A stretch of 64,000 nucleotides of DNA from Edaphochlamys debaryana (taxonomy: Eukaryota > Chlorophyta > Chlorophyceae > Chlamydomonadales): the NCBI GenBank assembly GCA_016858145.1, contig JAEHOE010000184.1, forward strand, positions 62,001-126,000, written 5' to 3'. The translations under genes and the position numbers were made by a program. The notes under the pieces are model-generated. The model worked only from the letters and a program-made list of their open reading frames with translations. It was not told where the DNA came from and ran no database searches. Positions 1 through 13,000 of the stretch are shown here, in pieces. Every line of letters starts with the position of its first letter. The first letter of the stretch is position 1.

Positions 1-273
1 CATGCGGGGAGGAAAGTCAGGGTTTGGGGTCCAGCGGTTTTGCGAGCTCTTTGGAGGACCGTGTCCTCTGGTGCAAGGGCGCATTGCATGCTCTGACATC
101 TGCAGGATCTGAGCCTCCGAGCAGCTGCGCGGCCCGCTTGGCCTCGCTGCTGCCCAGACCTCGAATGCACTGCCGCTGGGCCTCCAAACCCAAGCCGGCC
201 CTTGCCCACCACAGGACTCCGCTGACCCGGCCTTGTGCTCGCACCCTGCCCTTCCCGTCCCTCCCCTCCTCAG

Positions 274-3200
274 CCCATCTTTTACGACCGCCACGGCACC
301 TTCCACAACCTCACACACCACCTCATGGGCTCACGGGGCTCCGGCAACCTCAATGACGGCTCCCCCTCCGCCGCCGAGGCCGAGGCTCAGCAGGTGGCCG
401 ACGGCGCCGCCGCGGCGGCGGTGGCAGGCGCACTGGCGACGGACGCTGCCGCCGACGCCGCCTCTGCCTCCGCCGCCGCCGCCGCTTCCACCGCCTTCAC
501 CGCCGCCGCCGCCGAGCTGACGGTGGCGGCGGTGGCGAGCGCTGTGGTGGACGCGCCCGCGCCCGCGGCCGCAGGCGCCAGCACGTCTGGGGCCGTCGCG
601 GCGAACTTTGACCTCACGCCCTTCCTGCCGTCCTGGAGCATTGCCAAGTGGGTTGTCGGGGGTTTCCGGGGGTTGCCGTGGGTTTCGTGGTCGGTGGGCG
701 TGTCAATGATCCAATCTTGCTGTGCCTTCTTGGCCCAGCTCTAACTTGCATTCCTGGGCCCACCCCACCTCGCACAAACACTCACCCCCACCCTGCCCTT
801 TCCTCCTCCTTCCTCTACCGCTCTCCCCTGGGTCCCCAGGAGCCACGTGTGGGCGCTGGCGGAGGAGGGCCTGCTCCGGGCCATGCAGGCGGAGGCGGCG
901 GCGCGGGTGCACCTGCGGGCGGCCCTGGAGCCACACATGCCGGGCATCGCCGAGGACGCGGAGGACGACGACCCCGCCAACCCCACCCCCACCAACCTCA
1001 CCCGCCCCACCACCAACCCGGGAGCTGCTGGGGTTGCAGCCGCAGCCGCAGCCGCCGGGGCCGGGGCCGAGGCCAGGGCCGGAAGTGGGGCCGGGGCCGA
1101 GGCGGCAGCTACGGCCCTGGCGTTCTCGACTGTCACCCCCGCCACGACCCCGGCTGATGCGGCCTTCAGCCCGGAACGGTTGGCCTTCGCACGCCTGCCC
1201 ACGGGCCCCCGCATGAGCTCCAACCCCGCCTCACCCAACGCCTCCTACGAGGCCTACTCGCCCGCGTATCCAGGATCCTCGATCCACACGCCTTCGTCCT
1301 TGATCCACACGCCTTCGTCCTCGATCCACACGCCGTCCTCGATGCAGCAATCGTTCAGCGCGCGGTTTCCTGCGCGTCGCATGTCGCGATTCGAGCGATG
1401 CCGCAGCATGGACAGGTCGGAGGGCGGCGCGGGATCGCCGCTGGCCATCCCCGCTACGCCTCGCGGCCTGGCTGGATCACACGGGCTGTCGCGTACGACT
1501 TCGTTCAAATCCGTCGCGACCAGCCTCGCGTCCATGATCGTCCCTGGATCCACGGCGGATACGGTGAATCACGCCCGCGCGGATCTCATGCACCACCTGG
1601 CCTACGCGGCGGGCGTGGCGGCGGCGGGCGCCGCCGGATCGGCCATGGGGGCGGTTGGTGACGTGGCGGTTGGGGCGGTGACGGCGGCGGCGTCATCGGC
1701 GGCGGCGCTAGCGCACGTGGGCGTGCAGGGTGCGCTGGAGCTGGGGGCGGGTACGGCAGCGGACCTGTCCATCGGCCGCATCCAGGTGGGCCCGGGCGGG
1801 GCCTGCGGTGGGCCTGGGCGGGGCCTGGGTGGGCGGGGGTCTCGCTGGGCGCGGCCGCCTCGCAACTAATGGAACGGACAGGGTTGGGGCGTCGTGGGGG
1901 CTGTGAGGGCCCCCCGTGGCATCAGCGGTAGTTGCCGCAAGTTCTGGCTTGATCGCCTTATCAGCAAGGATAGGGGCTAGGGCCCGGGGCTAGGGGCTAG
2001 GGGCATTGGCGACGGGGCAAGGGGTGGGTGGAGCAAGGGTGCGGTGCCCAAGGCTGGCACCGACGCCGGCGCCTCCAGCCACGGAACCTGCACCGCCACC
2101 ACAACCACAACCCACCAGCGTCTTCACCCCCTTCCCCACCCACCCACCCACCCCCTCCCCACCCCCAGAGCATCCTGGTAAAGCGCGCCACGCACGCCGC
2201 TGCCGACCACGTGCTCGGCCCCGGCGCCCCGGAGCACGCGCGCGAGGCGCTGCAGCACCGGCTGAGGGCGACACTCTGCGGAGCGTCCATCCTGTTCTTC
2301 CTGCTCAACACGGTGAGGCCGCGCGGGAGGGGCGGGGCAAGCTGGATCCAGCTGGATCCAGCAGGGATCCAGCTGGGTCCGGATGGATCCTGTACGGCAG
2401 GGGGAGCGTGCTGTGGGCGTGCTGTGTGTGTGAGGGGGTTGGGTGTTTGGGGTTAGGGGAGCCGCATGGCATGGTCTGGGAGTCCACTCTCTTCCTCCTA
2501 CTCAACGCGATGAGGCCGCGGGGGAGGGGTGGGGCTGGATCCAGCTGGATCCACCGGCCTGGATCTGGTACGGCAGGGGGGCTGCTCTTCCTGATCACAC
2601 AGTGAGGATCTAAATGGGCATGTTTGTTCAGGATGCGTAGGGTGGGCGCATCGTGTGTTTGTGGGGGCTGGGGGGCAAGGGGCTGTACGGCAGGGGACTC
2701 TTAGGGGGGCGGGAGGGGGGCGGGGGGGCTATGGGGGAGGGGCTTAGGCCTGGGGGCCAGCGGCTCCGGCGGGGCTCTATCGCGAGATCGAGCCCGGCCA
2801 AGCCGGCACGGTCCCACCACGTCTTTGCCCCCCCCCCCCCAACCCCGGGCTCGCTGGCCGCCGCTCAATCTCCCCCTCCGCTCTCTGCCCCCTCCATGCT
2901 CCTCCCCCCCCAAACTCCCCGAAAACCTGAAAATCTCGCCCCTAACCCCCAACCTCCAACTACCCCCCCCCAGCACTCCATGACCGACACGCTCATGCAC
3001 ATCAACTGGCACGACGACCTGGCCACCACCGCCAAGATGGTGGGTGCAGGGGGGGGGGGAGGGAAGAGGTCCAGAAGAGAAAGGGAGAGGGAAAGGGGGA
3101 GGGGGAGGGAAGAGCGAAGGCGGTGGGGGGGCGAAGCGGTGGGCGACGTAGCCCCCCGCTGATGACCTGGTGGTGGGGCGAGGGGGTGGAGTGGGGGAGG

Positions 3201-3449
3201 GCACGTAGGGAAGCATTCTAAGTTTGTCGCCGCCACAACTTGAGAGTGCTTAAACAGAAGGGTTTCAGCCTTACCTGAGACTAGCCTCTCACCCTCCCCC
3301 TACTTTCCTCTCTTCCCCTCCCTTCTCTTCCTCCCCCCCAGGTCCTGCAGATGCTCAAGGACGGCCCCCAGGCGGTGGAGAACGCCCTGGAGCTCATGGA
3401 GATGGGCGCGGCCGCCATGTTGGGCGTGGCGCAGCGCACGCAGCAGTAA
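274..3449 (+). CDS. Unknown Ala-rich protein, 3' part of gene (5' end outside window)
   Basis: Five exons join in phase with GT-AG borders: 274-647, 840-1785, 2169-2312, 2974-3039 and 3342-3449, ending in TAA. They give 545 residues plus the stop. No start codon was found, and the first exon follows a good acceptor (CCTCCTCAG), so the gene probably begins before the window. Exon 1 opens with PIFYDRHGTFHN and then a long Ala stretch. Exon 2 is Ala/Gly/Thr-rich and contains three tandem copies of an SSIHTP-like unit (1275-1341). The last three exons look helical and amphipathic (for example the stretch starting SILVKRATHAAADHV, then VLQMLKDGPQAVENALE). I do not recognise a domain and assign no function. 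The exon joins are well supported by phase; the protein identity is unknown. Confidence 0.6.
2313..2610 (+). repeat. Intronic echo of an exon end plus GGATCC-rich tandem units
   Basis: After the donor at 2313 the intron has several CTGGATCCAG-like units. At 2482-2560 it repeats the end of the previous exon, its donor region and the following GGATCC units in degenerate form. The donor GT is AT in this copy (CGATGAGG). A weaker third copy of the exon end (CTGCTCTTCCTGATCACAC) lies near 2581. Confidence 0.6.
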
Positions 3450-3740
3450 AGACTGGAGGCGCAGCACACGCAGCACTGACAGCAATGAGCAGTGCACGCA
3501 GAACTACTGAGCGGCGGCCGCGGTGGCGCAGCACACGCAGCACACACAGCACACGCAGCACTGAGCAGCAGCGGTGCACGCAGCACGGATGGGCGGTCGC
3601 AGGGAAGCAAGGGCACGCAGCGCACGCAGCACTGAGCGGCCGCAGCAGAGGCGCAGCGCAAGGAGGCATCATCGGCGGGGGGGGGGGTTGCGGGTGCAGT
3701 GCGCAGCGCGGCATTGAGCGGCAGCGGAGGGGCAGTGCGG
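3428..3740 (+). repeat. Degenerate CGCAGCAC(A/G)-type tandem repeat at gene end
   Basis: From the last codons of the upstream gene (QRTQQ-stop) into its 3' UTR, the sequence is built from loosely repeated units such as CGCAGCACACGCAGCACTGA. The repeat therefore straddles the stop codon, and the protein C-terminus is part of the repeat. Confidence 0.65.
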
Positions 3741-4168
3741 CGCGGATGGAGACGCGGGGGTAGAGCAGGGGGGTGGCTTAGCCGGGGCCGGACGAGGGCG
3801 ACGGAGAGAAGCGCTGCGGGGGCTGCAGTGAGGGAGGTGGGGTCGCCCGGGTTAAGTGGCGAGGGGGGGGGGGGCAAGAGTGGGGAGGCGAGGGGGGGGA
3901 GGCGAGGGCGGAGGCGCGACGAACCCCTCCCCGGGGTGGCGGCGGGGGGGCACGCGCTGGCGGAGCGTAGGGGGCAAGGATGTGGGCACTTGGGCTGGCA
4001 TTGCAAAGCAACGTCAGAGGGGAAGCCTTGCCCTGCAGGGCTCCAGCACTGCCTGAAGATTCGGTGCCTGGCTCGAGCTTTTTCCTACGGTGGCCGACGG
4101 TGCTTTCGTTTTTGGTCCTTTTCATAGGTTTTATGTCCTCATCGCATTGGTTGCCGGCGCCCGGGCAG

Positions 4169-4173
4169 TGTAA
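4169..4173 (+). other. Putative poly(A) signal TGTAA
   Basis: TGTAA is the common nuclear polyadenylation signal of chlamydomonadalean algae. This one lies about 720 bases after the TAA at 3447-3449, a normal 3' UTR length for the group. Confidence 0.4.
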
Positions 4174-7074
4174 TCGGTGCCCGGCAGTCTGCGGACGGCT
4201 TATTCTGGGAATCAACGCGTGATGACTAAGGGTCCGTACAAGGGCCCTGCATCAGTGCTTAAACAAGTTATCGGCCCGGAGTGTGGGCGCATCAAAGGTG
4301 TTGCAGGGCTGCTGAGGACGATCAATGCGGCAATCAAGTTTGCCTCTTACTCTCCCTCCGGGTCAGGGTTGGCGCACGGAGCAGTAATAAGCTTGCTCTT
4401 AGGCGGAGCGTGAAGACCTCTTTTGCACTTTGGTACGGCCCCCCGACTCTCTTGTCCGGGGAGTGGGCAGGCCGTTGCAGGATGTGGCTGGCGTCTTTGT
4501 CATGACACCCTGGGTTGAGGGTTAGTTGTCGTTGTTCTCAGGGAAAGCAGGGCGCTCCGCTCATCTTGCTGAGTATTACTGTACCTCATGGCGAGAAACA
4601 GCGGGTGCCCTGAAGGCATAGGGCTTTCAACGCAACACTGCAGTTCTGTACGTAGTTGCAACCGCTTCTGCAGTAAGGGCCCTGGTGCCCGACAGTTGGT
4701 AAAAGGCATTGTCAGCTGTGTAAACTCTCTCTCTCTCTGTGTTCGGCTTTCATCAGCATCATAATATACTTTGCCACACCGCGCCCAGCGCGGACGGAAC
4801 TGAGGGCGGAACACGCGCAGGATGACTGGGTGACTGCGGCTGGCGACGGTTGTGTTAGGAAACGAGGAAACCGTAAGCAAGCGGCTGTGTGTGCCCTGAC
4901 TTGCTTGCCGCTGTGGATGTGCCCTCCTCCTGTCTCCAGTCCTCCTCCTCCTTGTCGCTTGTCCTGCGCGAAGAGGCCACGAGCAAGGCAACAACTCGCG
5001 AGGGGCCTCCCGGACACGCCCGAAAGCCGAAACCTCCTTCTCGGTAGGTGGTGGTGGTGGCGGCAAGTGGCGGCAAAACTACCGGTACGCTGACTCGGGT
5101 GATGCGGGGGCCCACGGCGCCGCTGGCCTCCGCCGGTGAAGGAGGTGCCGAACGGCCGATACAATGCACTCCGTCTGTTCCTTCCTGGATGAACATTAGT
5201 ATGGACAGAGCGACAGACTCGCTTCGTCATGCGCGCATCCTCTATCGACGATTGGCTTGCCCCATCCTCCGCCGGGGCGGAGCAGGGGCTAAACCTATGC
5301 GGTGACGTCGCAGCTGGCCCCGTTGGTGAGTCATGGCGTTGCTGAGAATGCTGACCCGCTCAGAGTTGCTGCGACGAGAGGCGCGTGCCACGCGTTCTCC
5401 CATCCCCCCGCGGCCGTCCGCGACCCACCGGGACCCCCCGGGAATGCATGCATGCCACCGTGCGCAGCTCAGTGGTTTATTGTGGATCTTCCCCTTGGAC
5501 ACCTCCGGCCTTTATTAATCCCTTTCGCCCCTTCCTCCTTTCCCCCCCGCCTTCTTTCCGCGCCAAATACATCCACCCTTTTCGGCCTTTCCTCCCTTTC
5601 GCCCCATCCTCCTCACCAGTGCTGAAGGCTAGGATTGCACTTTGCTGGCCTTGCTCATCGTGTAAGCTGACTAACCTCGTCCCCGTTTCCCTCCTGGTTT
5701 CCCATTCCCCCTCCGAGGGAGTCCCCCCCCGCACCCTCCACGTCTGCTTTGCCACGGCCGTGAGGTGACTGGCGGTCCGGAGCCAAGCGTGCCATCGTGC
5801 ACTGCGCTGCATTGCGCTTTGCTTCAAACCCTCCACGTCCTGTCCGCATCCGTCCTGTCTCGCGCCTCCCTTACTTTCCGGCCTTTTCCCCCTTGTCCGC
5901 TCATACCGCACGCATTCCCAAGCCACGCCGTTGATGACATTATCTGTTCATAGCGCGTGTGTCCTTATCAGCACCCCCGAAGCGACACTGGTGTGCTGGC
6001 GACCGAGCAGACGAGCAGTCGCCCCCATGTCGAAGTCGTACCGTGCACTACTGGCGTGCTTGCTCTCTCTCGCTCCATTGTCTACGCGGCCGTGTGATGC
6101 GGTTCGTGCGAAGCTTCGGGGGAGCAGGGCCGGCCGAGGCCATCGAGGCCATCTGGCCACCCGCCGCGACGAAGTGCTGAGACTACCTCCATGACCGAGG
6201 TTCTAAGTTGTAGAAGGGTCTCAGAAGGGACGATAGCGACATTGCCGGCTGGCGGGTCCGGCGGGCTTGAGCGGGCAAATTCTGATGACGAAAATCGTTG
6301 GTGCACATCCTCGCGGCAAACGTTGCTTACTCCAGCAGCATCGGTATGCTTATGGTGTGCCCATCCTCGTCCCCTTCCCGCCGTGACATGAGCCTCGTCG
6401 CGGCGGACACTTTCCTACGCTACCGCGCGCTCTACCGTGGAGCGCTTGGTCTCGCCCGTGTTTACATCTGAGCCCTGTTCTGTCTACCCGCGTCATCTCG
6501 TTCAGGCTGAAATGGAGGCTGAAATGGAGCGTTCCCGGCGGGGGAAATGTCCAGTACGTTAGTTGGTGTGGGCTTGCAGAGCGATCGAGTTCAGAAGCGC
6601 TAAGCTGTAACGCCAACATGGAGGGGACCTCTTCCTTGGAGGTGCCGGAGTCGGTCCAGGCCTGTTCAGGCGCGTGCAGAGGCGCAATCAAGGAACACGT
6701 CGAAGGAAGGCCCGCCGAACCCGCCAGCGACGCACGCCCCTCAGACCGCAGCGGCATAGCATGCACATTAAGGCGCTGGACGCACGAAAGCCTCAGGCGT
6801 AAGGTGCAAGAGGGGCACACTTCGGAAACAGGTCTCTGCTAAAAGCTTGGAAACAACCAGCTAAGTAATCGAAGCGCGAGTGGACGTAGTGAAGCACTAG
6901 TTGAAGGGGTGGAGTGTCCTAAATAAACCCCCGCACCGGGCCCTGACGACCCCGTCGTCCGGCCTGTAACCGGCCTGCCCGACCGCAACTCCGCACCTCG
7001 TCGCAGGCACACCCAAAGAAACTCAGCTAGCTGTTTCCCTGATCCTGTGTCACTGCAAGGATACTGCTGCAAGA
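4174..7074. other. Intergenic region, no supported gene
   Basis: No frame here shows exon-like composition with fitting splice sites; the longer open frames are low-complexity or change character within a few codons. The stretch 5500-5900 is rich in CCCTTTC/CCTCC pyrimidine runs. An A/T-rich string CCTAAATAAACC near 6919 lies about 150 bases before the next gene and could be part of its promoter; this is weak. Confidence 0.4.
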
Positions 7075-10000
7075 ATGAACTTGAGGCTTACCCTTGCGAC
7101 CTTAGCCCTGCTATTCGGGTTCGGCTTGTTGTTTCACCACCAAACAACGCAGAGCTCCAGGAGCAGCGTCTTCGCAGCAGCCGCGGCGGGGCCAACGGAG
7201 CCCGCGAAGCCGAGCACCGAGCTGTGGCAGGAGTTGGAGCGATTGGCCGCAGTTGCGCGGGCCAATGTCACTCACGATACATCGCATATTGTGGGTCGTG
7301 GTCAAGTTCGCAGGATTTCAGACGCCTTTAGCGGGTTCCACATGTCGGGTGAGTAGCGAAGTGGAGATCCGCGCGCCTTTTCCGTCGATCGGCCCACGGC
7401 GCGCCTATCTAGAGCCCGACCTCCTGGCGCGAAGCGTGCTGATGAGATAAAATGTTGATGGAGTGCGATCCCCCATTAGCAGCGTTGAAGACACGCACGT
7501 ATCCCACACGTTCGGACCTCGCCGGCTAGCTACCCAGGCCCTCGCGCGCCCCTCCGTTACGATGCACAGGTTACTTCGACAAGTCCCCCTGGAGCGGAGA
7601 CAGCAGCAAGCTGCTGATGCAGAAGACGCCGCAGTACACGCAGGGCATGACGTCCAGCGAGGCGCTGCTCATAGGCGTGCTCACGCTCAACGACCCCAAC
7701 GGCCCGCAGCTGGAGTATGTCACCAACACCACCGCCTGGAACCACCAGCAGGTGAGCTAGCCGTCGGGACGGGCCCCGCCATGCAACGGGTGCCTGTGCC
7801 GGTCTGCTGTGCAGCGGATGCCTGCGGCGCTTACGGTGCCCGCATGCATGATCAGGGTGCGCCGCGCGGCTGGGCTGGGCGCTGGCGCGCGCCTTCGTTT
7901 CTTGCCACCGCCCGCCGCCGTGTGCCAGCGCACCACCGTCCTCCTACCCTGTGGCCCCCAGGGGACCATGCTGCAGTGGCTGGGCTGGAGCAGCAACCTC
8001 ATCGTGTACAACGCCCGCACGGGGCCAGGCAGCTTCCGCGGTGCGTGCCGGCCGGCCCTGCCCCGCGCGTGATGCGACAAGCGTGCACCAGATTTTGCGT
8101 TGCAAGCGTGCTGCGCGCGCCCAGCCACACGCAACTTCGTTCACGTACGCAGCAGCTGCTGAGCTACACACCCGTGGTCAGCGGCATTCGTTTCCCAACT
8201 GCAGGCGTTATCTTTGACACCGAGACGCGCAAGGAGGTGGCCACTCTGCCCATGCCTGTGTACAGCATGGATGCCATGGGCACGATCGCCACCAGCCTGT
8301 CCTTTGCGCGCCTCTACATCGCACGCCGTGACGTGAGTGCTATGCGGTCGCCCCCTGTACATCGCACGCCGTGACGTGAGTGCTACCGGTATGCGGTCGC
8401 CCCCCTGTACATTGCACGCCGTGACGTGAGTGCAATGCATTCGCACCACAATCAACCTGTGTTGCGCCGCCATGCCTGGTTTTGGGGCTTTCATTTGCGG
8501 GGCGATGGGTGGCGCGGAGGCCCTCCGCAGGGGCGGGGGCCACGGCGCGGGCAGGCCATTGGGAGGGAAACGGAAAGCCGGCGGAGCAGGCTGGGAGATC
8601 TTCATAACCCAGAAGTGCCGGCGCGAGCCCTGGGCATGCCGCCTAGTCTGCTGTGCACATCCATGCGCATGCATGGTTGTTGCGAAGAATGAAGGCTGGG
8701 TCGAAGAGGGGTGGCGGATGATCCGAAGTCGGTGAAGATGGGTTCGTGCCCAACGTACCGCGAGCACGGTGGTCTCGGCAGCTTTCCTTGCAATTGAAAG
8801 GCCACACGGCCCATTCGGTCTGGTGCCCCTTGCCGCCTCGCATGCAAGCAATGCACCCACTCACCACTCGCTCCCGCACTTCTTTCCCTTGCTCCACCAA
8901 CCCTTTCTCTGCCCAGTACGGCTACGTGGTCGACTCGGAGGCCACCAGCCGCGAGGTCAGCCGCAAGTGCCCCGACGACGACGGCATCTGGCTGCTGGAG
9001 GGCTTGCAGGGGGCCGTGCAGGGCAAGGTGGGGCGGGGCGAGGGGAGGGGCAAGGGGCGGGGCGAGGGGCGGGGCAAGGTACGGGGGGCAAGGGGACGGG
9101 CAAGGTGTGGTGGGGCAAGGGGGGCTAAGGGGGTGACGAGGAAGTACCGGCAGGGCAGGGGCACTCCTCACCTGCTGCGCGCGTGCCGGCGGGAGTGCGC
9201 CCGCCCCGCCCCACTCACCGCGCCGCTGCTGTTCGTAACCTCACACTTCCCCTCACCCTCACCCGCCCCTGCCCGCCCTCCCTCCCCGCCGCCCTCCCCC
9301 GGCCGTTCCTCCCCCGGCCTGCCGTTCCGCCCCCGCCACCTTACGCTCCCCCGCCCTCGCCCTCCCTCCCTTCCCCGCCCTGCCGGTCCTCCCCCGCCCT
9401 GCCGCTCCTCCCGCGTCCCGCAGCCCGTCAAGCCCCGCCTGCTGCTGACGGTGAAGCAGGCCTTCCAGGCGGTGGCCGCCCTGCCAGAGTTCGACCCGGT
9501 GACCAAGCAGCCCTACGGCACCAAGGTTAGTGGGCACACCTGACCCCGGGGACATCACAGTGAATCATAACAACACGCTACGCCGGGAATCATAGGTTTG
9601 CGGGTCTAGGGTGAGGGTTTAAGGGCACCGCGGGTGTGATCGTGTCAGTTGGGGGGGGGGTAAGGCAGATGTTCTGCGTCCTGTGACCTTGGGGCTTGGG
9701 GGAGGTGGTAGACTGCACCGTAGCGGTTGCAGCCGCAGCCAAGGCAGGGGCTGACCTGACTGTCCTTGCTCGTCACGGCCTGCTGTACCGTTCTGCCGTA
9801 CCCGCCAGTCGCACCTGTGGAACTTCACGGCGGTGGAGCACAACTGCCTCCACTGGATCAACCACGGTACGGCGCAGCGGGCATGGGGCCGGCGGGCGTG
9901 GAGTGTTGCTGGCGCGCACACCGCTGCCATCGCCGCTGTCGCTGTGGGCCGCGTGGCTGAGGGGCCGAGGGGCCCGGATTGTTGTTGCCGTTGTCGCTGT

Positions 10001-13000
10001 GGGCCGCTTGGCCCCTGTTGCGCGCTCCTCGGTTGTGGCCGTGTCGCTGACCCTTGCCCCTCGGCCCCGTCGCATGCGCAGCCCAACTCAACCGCGAGGG
10101 CACCAAGGTGTGCCGGGGCAGCTGCGTGGGGGAAGATCGGATTGAGGCGGGTGGGGGGAGCGCTGACGGGCGCCGTTCGTGGGTCTGCCCCGCACGTACG
10201 ACACCCCCGCGACCATCCTCCCCACACCGTCACGCTTTCCCTCCCCTCCGTCCGCCACCTCAGATCCTGTTCCTGTACCGTGTTGGCCACTGCGCGCACT
10301 TCCGCGGCTGGGCCACCATCCCCATGACCGTGGACATTGCCAGCGGCGCCGTGTGGCGCCTGCCGCTGGCCTTTGGCTCCCACCACGACTACGGCTGGAG
10401 CGACGAGCTCATCAGCTGCGACATCTCGGGCTACTACTTTGCCAAGGTGGGTGGGTGGCCTGCTCAGTCGCGAAGCGACGGGCGGCGGGGAGGGGGAGGG
10501 GGGCTGACGCGGGGCGAGGGGGGGCCCCGGTGCGGGCCGTTGGGGCAGAAGTGGAAGCTGGAAAGCCATGGGGGCATAAAGGGAGGCACCAGGAGGTCGT
10601 CGTAACCCTAGAAGTGCCGGCGCGAGCCCAAGGGGTGCCGCCCGGGCCGCTGGACGCTTCATGCGTATGCATGGCCGTTGCCAGGAAGGCTGAGTCAAAG
10701 AGGGGCAGCGGAAGGTCCGAAGTCGGTTGATGGGTTCGTGTCCTTTGTCGTCGGCCCACAACGGGTTCGTGTCCTACGCCCCCTCATCCCCCTCCATCCC
10801 CCCTCATCCCCCTCTTCCCCGCCCCCGCAGCCCGCCAGGTACAACGTGCGGCTGGGCAAGCCCGCCGAGGTGGCGGCCGGCGGCGACGGGCACTGCAGCT
10901 TCCCGCCCACCTCCAACGAGTTCCTGCTGTCCGACACCTACCCCACCAAGTCGGCGCACTTCCCCATGCCCACGCGCACGCTGTTCACATGGGACCTGGG
11001 TAAGCCCCGCGGCAGGGTTGCCGATACGTATCAGTCACCGCATTGATACGGATACGTATTAATTGGATACGGCCTCTCGCTGCCGTATTAATACGGCATG
11101 CGGCGCCGGGTACCGCGCACGCTGTTCACATGGGACCTGGGTGAGCCCCCTGAGGGTACCGGTACAGTACAGGTTTTGTAGGGGTGAAGGGCTTCGGGGT
11201 GCATGCGGCAGGTCTCGGGGGCTGGTGAACGCCTGTCGCCGACCCACAACGCTTAAGCTCAATCCTGCGCGCCCCTGCTGCCACGCCCGCCCGCCCGCCC
11301 GCCCGCTCCTGCCCCAGTCCGCAACCGCACCTCCATCATCGGCCACTATGCGCCCGTCAAGGAGGGCCCTAACGGCATCTCGCGCGTGGACCTGCACCCA
11401 CGGTAGGGGGCGGCTGGCTGCGGGCAGCCGTGGTGCGGCTAGCTGGAACGGAAAAGCAAGGGCGGGCAGCCGGGCACGGGCCGGTGGTTACACGGACAAG
11501 GGCATCAGGCGTGAACTCCCACACGGGCCGTGGGCCCCAAAGGGACGTAGGTGCGTCCAGTGTGGGCAGCCTCGGTGCGGCTAGCTGAAACGTGGAAGAA
11601 GAACACACGGAAGAGCAAGGGCGGGCAGGCGGGCGCGGGCTACCCCCCATCATGCCGGAGCTGACCCTCCCGACCCGCCCACCCACGCGCATCTGCCTCA
11701 AACCCGTCCGCCCCCGCCACCACCCCACCCAACAAGCCATTCCCGCCGCCCCGCCCGCCCCCGCCACCACCCCACCCAACCGCCCCCGCCGTCCCCCCCG
11801 CCCCGCCTGCCCCCGCAGCTGGTCGCGCGACGGCCGCTACGTGTCCTTCGACTCGACGCACGAGGGACTGGGCCGCCAGGTGTACCTGGCCAAGGTGTAC
11901 AACCGAGCGCTCATGCGCCCCGGCGTGGACGGCGCGCCCACGCGCGCACCGCGCAAGTACTACATGGACCTGGGGGGCCGCAGCGGTGGGTCGAGGCCGG
12001 GTGGTGGTTTGGGGTCGAAGGCCCCGCCACGTGGCGGCTGGTGCCCCACAAGATGACTCCGGCGGGTTGTCCTGGGTTGGGCGTGCGTTCGTCAGGCGGG
12101 GCGCGCCTGGTCTTCCGCGGGTGTTATTGAGCCGACACAACTTGCTTGTCACTACATGGTTTGGTGGAGAGCGGTTCGGCCTGGCGCCAACTCAACATGT
12201 TGGGATCGCGGTCGCACCACCTCGCACACATAGCCCGCCGAGCGGCGCACGGTTATCGGTTTCAAAAGTGCCCTTACTCTGTCAAGCTGAGAGTGAGGTA
12301 GTTAAGACAAGTTTGCGCGCAGCTGATCTAGGATGTTGCGGTGCCGACTTCGGTCAACCTCGCTGCTCAAGCCCGGACCGAATGCGATGTTGGCTACCGA
12401 ACCTTAGCAACTCAAATCCGTCGAGGGGGAAGTAGTTGCAACACCTTCTCGCCGGTTGGCGTGCAAATGTGTGTTTCGCCCCGCGTCCATCCTGGGGCCC
12501 CCGGTCCCTCCCAAGCTTCGCGCGGAGCGCGCCGCACGACGTCCCCAGCGCTTTGCAACGTGCCAGGGTTCGGCCGTTATTTCCAGCTTTTATGCCAGGT
12601 CCATGGGCGGATGTGAAGGAAGCTCAAGCTGCCGGGCGATGCTGCGGGGAGGGCGGTGGGGGACGAGGGGCCAAGATCAGGCAAGCAAGCTCGCCGCTCG
12701 GCCGACGCCCTTTCGCCCCTGCCACGCTCAAGCTCATCACACTCAACCCCCCCGCCGACGCTACGCTGCCGCTTCCCCTCCTCACGCCCCCTCACGCCCC
12801 CTCACGCCGTGGCGTCGGCGCGTTCCCGCTCAGCAACAAACACCCCCTCACGCCCCCTCGCAGGCGACTCCATCGTTAAGTTCCTCAAGGAGAAGCCCGA
12901 CGCGCGCGACTACTCATTCCACAGCTTCGAGTGCAACCCCGAGAACATGCCGATCATTCGCGCCAACATGGATAAGCTGGCGGAGGCGTACGGCATGAAA

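Noticed and set aside
4500..5230. Overlapping minus-strand open frames
   Set aside because: Composition is Arg/Pro/Ser-rich without a coherent domain, and several frames are open at once, as expected for GC-rich non-coding DNA.
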